From Tritrichomonas foetus (Eukaryota; Parabasalia; Tritrichomonadida; Tritrichomonadidae), in NCBI GenBank assembly GCA_001839685.1, contig MLAK01001237.1:1-64000 (forward strand): a DNA stretch of 64,000 bases, in the 5' to 3' direction. Positions within the stretch are counted from its first letter, which is position 1. Each line of letters starts with the position of its first letter. A program made the translations under genes and the position numbers. The notes under the pieces were generated by a model that had not been told where the DNA came from, searched no databases, and was given only the letters and a program-made list of their open reading frames with translations. Below are positions 60,966 to 64,000 of this stretch, piece by piece.

Positions 60966-62807
60966 TTAATCAGTGAAAGCGCGGAAACGGTCTTCTATTT
61001 CAGTGTTCAAGTCCTTGAGATGCTTAAGTCCTGCCTCTTCACCATCGGCTGGGTTGATGAATTTCATCTGGACAAGCTTCTGCATCTGTGGNGCCATGAA
61101 GTTAGCGATTGATTCGTATGTGACTCTCTTTTCACTCTGTTGGGCGTCTGTGAGCTCGCGCTTTCCGAGGTCGTAGAAGTGAAGCATGTTCTTGAGCATC
61201 CAGAATGTCTTCCACATTGGNGACACTCTATCGTATGGTGTGTAGCTGTTCTGTTGGAGGAAATCTTCACGAACGAGTCTGGCAACTTCGAGTGTGAGCT
61301 TATCTGGTTCAGCGAGTGAATCCTTTCCGACAAGCTGAACAATTTCTGAAAGTTCTTGTTCTTCCTGTAAGAGTTGCTTGACTTCTGTTCTGAGTGCTGG
61401 AAAATCTGGGTCGAATCCGACGAAGAATGGACGNAGGGCATCGTCGTATTTGGTATACGAAAGTGTCCACGAGACTGATGGGAAGTGCTTTCTTTGGGCG
61501 AGCTTCTTGTCAAGTCCCCAGAAAACTTGAACGACCTGCAAAGTAGCTGAAGTGACTGGATCACCTGCAAGATCTCCTCCTGGTGGTGAAACGGCACCAA
61601 CGACTGAAACTGAGCCGACGCGCTGTGGATTTCCAATGCACTTCACGCGGCCGGCACGCTCGTAGAAGGATGCGAGACGGGATGCGAGGTAGGCAGGGAA
61701 ACCGGAATCTGCTGGCATTTCGGCGAGACGACCGGAAATTTCTCTGAGTGCTTCGGCCCAACGAGATGTTGAATCTGCAAGCATGGTGATATTGTAGCCC
61801 ATATCTCTGTAATACTCTGAAAGTGTGATACCTGTGTAAATTGAGGCTTCACGGGCAGCCACAGGCATGTTGGAGGTGTTGGCGACAAGGCATGTTCTGT
61901 CCATAATTGGATGCTCAACGCCATCGCGCTCGACTGTTAAGCCTGGGAACTCCATGAGAACTTCTGCCATTTCGTTTCCACGCTCGCCGCAGCCAACATA
62001 AATAATACCGTCTGAGTTTGAATATTTGGAGAGTGCCTGAGAAATAACAGTTTTGCCGCATCCGAAGGCTCCTGGAATGGCGCAGGTACCACCCTGGACG
62101 ACTGGGAAGAGACAGTCGAGGACACGCTGGCCGGTAATGAGTGGATAATCTCCGGCCAATTTTTCACCGACTGGACGCGGGGTACGAACTGGCCACTCTT
62201 GGAGCATTGGATATTCTCTGTCTTTGCCGTCGAATTCGATACAAATGATGTTGTCGCGGACTGTGTAGGATCCTGCCTCGGCGATCCATTTGACTGTGCC
62301 TTTGGCCTTTGGTGGGAGCATGATTTTCTGCTTGATGAGGGAAGTTTCTGCGACTGTACCGATGATGTCACCACCTGTGACGGGGTCTCCTGGCTTGATG
62401 TCCTTATTTGGAATGAAGGACCATTGACGTTCCATATTGAGGGCAATAGCGCTAACACCACGTGGAATGAAAACACTACCTGACCTTTCGCTGATATCTT
62501 TAAGTGGACGTTGAATACCGTCATAAATATTTGTCATAAGACCTGGACCAAGAAGAACTGAAAGTGGTTTACCTGTTCCGATAACAGGGTCACCAACTGT
62601 GAGACCAGATGTTTCTTCGTAGCATTGAATTGTGGCGGTATCGTGTTCGAGCTGAATGATTTCACCGACGAGTTGTTCTTGACCAACACGGACAAGTTCG
62701 TACATGGCGGCACCAGTCATGTGTTCGGCCACAACGACGGGACCTGAAACTGAATAGATAGAACCACTGAGTTGTTCCTGCCTGTTCGCTTCGACAGTCG
62801 TGAACAT
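60966..62807 (-). CDS. V-type H+-ATPase catalytic subunit A
   Basis: 613 residues, the ATP-hydrolysing subunit of the vacuolar proton pump that acidifies lysosomes and endosomes. The P-loop is GAFGCGKT (246-253), followed by [15 protein letters not shown] and the later [21 protein letters not shown]. The non-homologous insert typical of A subunits covers about 110-200. The length is normal. Three undetermined bases at 61092, 61221 and 61434 make residues 572, 529 and 458 formally ambiguous, but all are third positions of GCN, TCN and CTN codons, so the protein reads Ala, Ser and Leu. Codon use is biased, as in PPDK, in line with high expression. Confidence 0.97.
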   Translation of the reverse strand: MFTTVEANRQEQLSGSIYSVSGPVVVAEHMTGAAMYELVRVGQEQLVGEIIQLEHDTATIQCYEETSGLTVGDPVIGTGKPLSVLLGPGLMTNIYDGIQRPLKDISERSGSVFIPRGVSAIALNMERQWSFIPNKDIKPGDPVTGGDIIGTVAETSLIKQKIMLPPKAKGTVKWIAEAGSYTVRDNIICIEFDGKDREYPMLQEWPVRTPRPVGEKLAGDYPLITGQRVLDCLFPVVQGGTCAIPGAFGCGKTVISQALSKYSNSDGIIYVGCGERGNEMAEVLMEFPGLTVERDGVEHPIMDRTCLVANTSNMPVAAREASIYTGITLSEYYRDMGYNITMLADSTSRWAEALREISGRLAEMPADSGFPAYLASRLASFYERAGRVKCIGNPQRVGSVSVVGAVSPPGGDLAGDPVTSATLQVVQVFWGLDKKLAQRKHFPSVSWTLSYTKYDDAXRPFFVGFDPDFPALRTEVKQLLQEEQELSEIVQLVGKDSLAEPDKLTLEVARLVREDFLQQNSYTPYDRVXPMWKTFWMLKNMLHFYDLGKRELTDAQQSEKRVTYESIANFMXPQMQKLVQMKFINPADGEEAGLKHLKDLNTEIEDRFRAFTD

Positions 62808-62854
62808 ATTTCCTTTCTTTTTAAATGGAGTCTTCTCAATTTTCCATCGGCAAG

Positions 62855-62866
62855 TTAAACGGTCAC
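62855..62866 (-). promoter_or_regulatory. M3 element of V-ATPase A (half of an inverted pair)
   Basis: The minus strand reads GTGACCGTTTAA. GACCGTTT is an exact M3 match 50 bases before the ATG. Its perfect inverted copy stands at 62910-62921. Confidence 0.6.
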
Positions 62867-62909
62867 CTGTCTCTCAAATTTATATCGGCCTCTTCATTCA
62901 AATGATTTA

Positions 62910-62921
62910 GTGACCGTTTAA
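62910..62921 (+). promoter_or_regulatory. Plus-strand M3, inverted partner
   Basis: GTGACCGTTTAA on the plus strand contains an exact M3 (GACCGTTT at 62912-62919). No plus-strand gene starts within 600 bases, so it may serve the V-ATPase gene in reverse orientation or an unseen transcript. Confidence 0.45.
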
Positions 62922-63556
62922 ATATTATCGTCAATCTTTGCTTGGGTTGAAGAGTTGTGAGAAAAGGATATATCGTTTGATTTTCTGATTTTGTTAAATC
63001 TTCTCATGACAGATATGAGGTATTCATCAAAAAATCTTTTCTTGGGATTTTCATTCAAGAAATGTGATAATTTACTAGATATATTTATCTGATCTAGACC
63101 ACAATAGCAGTCAGATTAATTTCCTACAATATGTACTATCTTAGATAATGATAGATTTTTAAATCATTTTTTAAAAAAATAGAAAAAGAAATAATATTGA
63201 GTAAAAAAATTCCTAATGGTTATAAATAGTTTCATATTGAAACATTTACTTTCAGGATGATTACCAGAAATATTAGAGTAAATAATATTAACGTTTAAAC
63301 GATTTGGATTCATCACCGCTCTTTTGTGAAAATAAGGAAATTTTTTCATATATTAATGCCACACATGATTATATCTCGGAATGAAACTTTGACAACAAAC
63401 AAATGATTCTCACAAAGAGAGATGATCACATCTCTTAATTTCTGACAAGAATCTGTCATAATTCAATAGAATTCCAATGATCAATTTGAATGAGATAAAA
63501 AGAAATTGATACAATTTGTTATGGAATTGAAAAAGTTATCGTATCATTTCTATGGC
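62922..63556. other. Intergenic region
   Basis: About 635 AT-rich bases without a recognisable gene. Confidence 0.45.
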
Positions 63557-63577
63557 GACCGTTTACTATCTCATCAG
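63557..63577 (+). promoter_or_regulatory. M3 plus Inr-like start of the Rab gene
   Basis: GACCGTTT (63557-63564), an exact M3, is followed by TCATCAG (63571-63577) directly before the ATG at 63578. This supports 63578 over the in-frame ATG at 63521, which lies upstream of both elements. Confidence 0.6.
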
Positions 63578-64000
63578 ATGCAAGAATCTGATCTTTGTGT
63601 GAAAGTTGTTCTCCTTGGCCAGTCGATGGTCGGAAAAACATGCCTTGTTGGACGTGAAATGGATGATGTCTATTTAGATGACCAAAAACCAACAGTTGGC
63701 GTTAGTTTTGTCACCAAGTTCATTAACCTCGATGATTTTTCAATCCGCCTTCAAATCTGGGATACAGCCGGTGAAGAACGTTTCAGGTCAATTGCTCCAA
63801 TGTATTATCACGATTGCGGTGCAGCCATTTTAGTTTATTCTATCACCGATAAAAGCTCTTTTGAAAATATCGAAGTTTGGATTAATGAATTGAAATCGCA
63901 CATGGAAAAAATGCCACTTCTCTATGTTGTTGGCAATAAATGCGATTTGATTGAAGAAAGAGAGGTGAAAATAGAAGATGTCAAAAATCTCTGCGAAAAG
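63578..64000 (+). CDS. Rab-family small GTPase, cut by window end
   Basis: 141 residues of a Rab GTPase that runs off the window. It begins MQESDLCVKVVLLG. The P-loop is GQSMVGKT, switch I has PTVGVSF, switch II is WDTAGEERFRSIAP, followed by MYYHDCGAAILVYSIT and the guanine-specificity motif NKCD. These fit the Rab5/22-like endosomal group best, but the C-terminal and hypervariable region needed to decide is missing. It regulates vesicle traffic. An upstream in-frame ATG at 63521 would add 19 residues, but these precede the promoter elements. Confidence 0.9.
   Translation, partial: MQESDLCVKVVLLGQSMVGKTCLVGREMDDVYLDDQKPTVGVSFVTKFINLDDFSIRLQIWDTAGEERFRSIAPMYYHDCGAAILVYSITDKSSFENIEVWINELKSHMEKMPLLYVVGNKCDLIEEREVKIEDVKNLCEK

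Overview
The window looks like nuclear DNA of a parabasalid protist (trichomonad). It is probably a Tritrichomonas- or Trichomonas-like species; the phylum is well supported and the genus is a guess. Reasons: about 25 intronless protein genes in AT-rich DNA; very short 5' leaders carrying initiator (Inr) elements of the TCAYTW type and Myb-site-like M3 elements, both described as core promoter elements in Trichomonas vaginalis; a PPi-type pyruvate phosphate dikinase with strongly biased codons; a membrane PAS/adenylate cyclase of the kind expanded in trichomonads; a large type I surface protein with a GIVGIVVGV-type membrane segment; and many stop codons that run into TAAA, the parabasalid polyadenylation signal. 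No tRNA, rRNA, CRISPR array or recognisable transposon was found.

Layout. 0.1-8.6 kb: RasGAP-like protein, ER Hsp90 (GRP94) and a SPEF2/CPC1-like flagellar protein. 8.9-12.4 kb: proteasome ATPase Rpt1 and a HEAT-repeat importin-like protein with no ATG. 12.9-15.3 kb: a short-chain dehydrogenase broken by an in-frame TGA and a membrane thioredoxin-like protein without its active-site cysteines. 17-21.5 kb: PPDK, a small coiled-coil protein and a UBL-UBA protein. 21.5-30 kb: gene-poor, with a minisatellite and assembly gap, a GC-rich hairpin, one small unknown gene preceded by a 35-bp-phased motif array, and an E2F7/8-like factor. 30-38 kb: a 1.2 kresidue surface protein, a fucose-isomerase-like protein and an F5/8C protein. 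39-48 kb: CAMK-like kinase, a 19-bp minisatellite with a gap, PROPPIN (Atg18 family), axonemal dynein light chain 1, a prenylated acidic protein, a coiled-coil protein, a small secreted protein and a homeodomain-WD40 protein. 48-56 kb: B12-dependent ribonucleotide reductase and an adenylate cyclase split by an in-frame TAG. 57-64 kb: PPP phosphatase, a possible ubiquitin-like protein, V-ATPase subunit A and the 5' part of a Rab GTPase.

The genes do not form operons; each seems to have its own promoter. Themes are flagellar structure (SPEF2-like, DNAL1), proteostasis (GRP94, Rpt1, UBL-UBA), membrane traffic and autophagy (V-ATPase, Rab, PROPPIN), signalling (cyclase, kinase, phosphatase, RasGAP) and metabolism (PPDK, NrdJ, fucose-isomerase-like). 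The most useful observations are two genes each cut by one in-frame stop, a class II ribonucleotide reductase in a trichomonad, a shared CCGTTTA promoter element that includes exact M3 matches, the phased M3-like array at 23.6 kb, and ambiguous bases in the V-ATPase gene that all fall at fourfold-degenerate positions.
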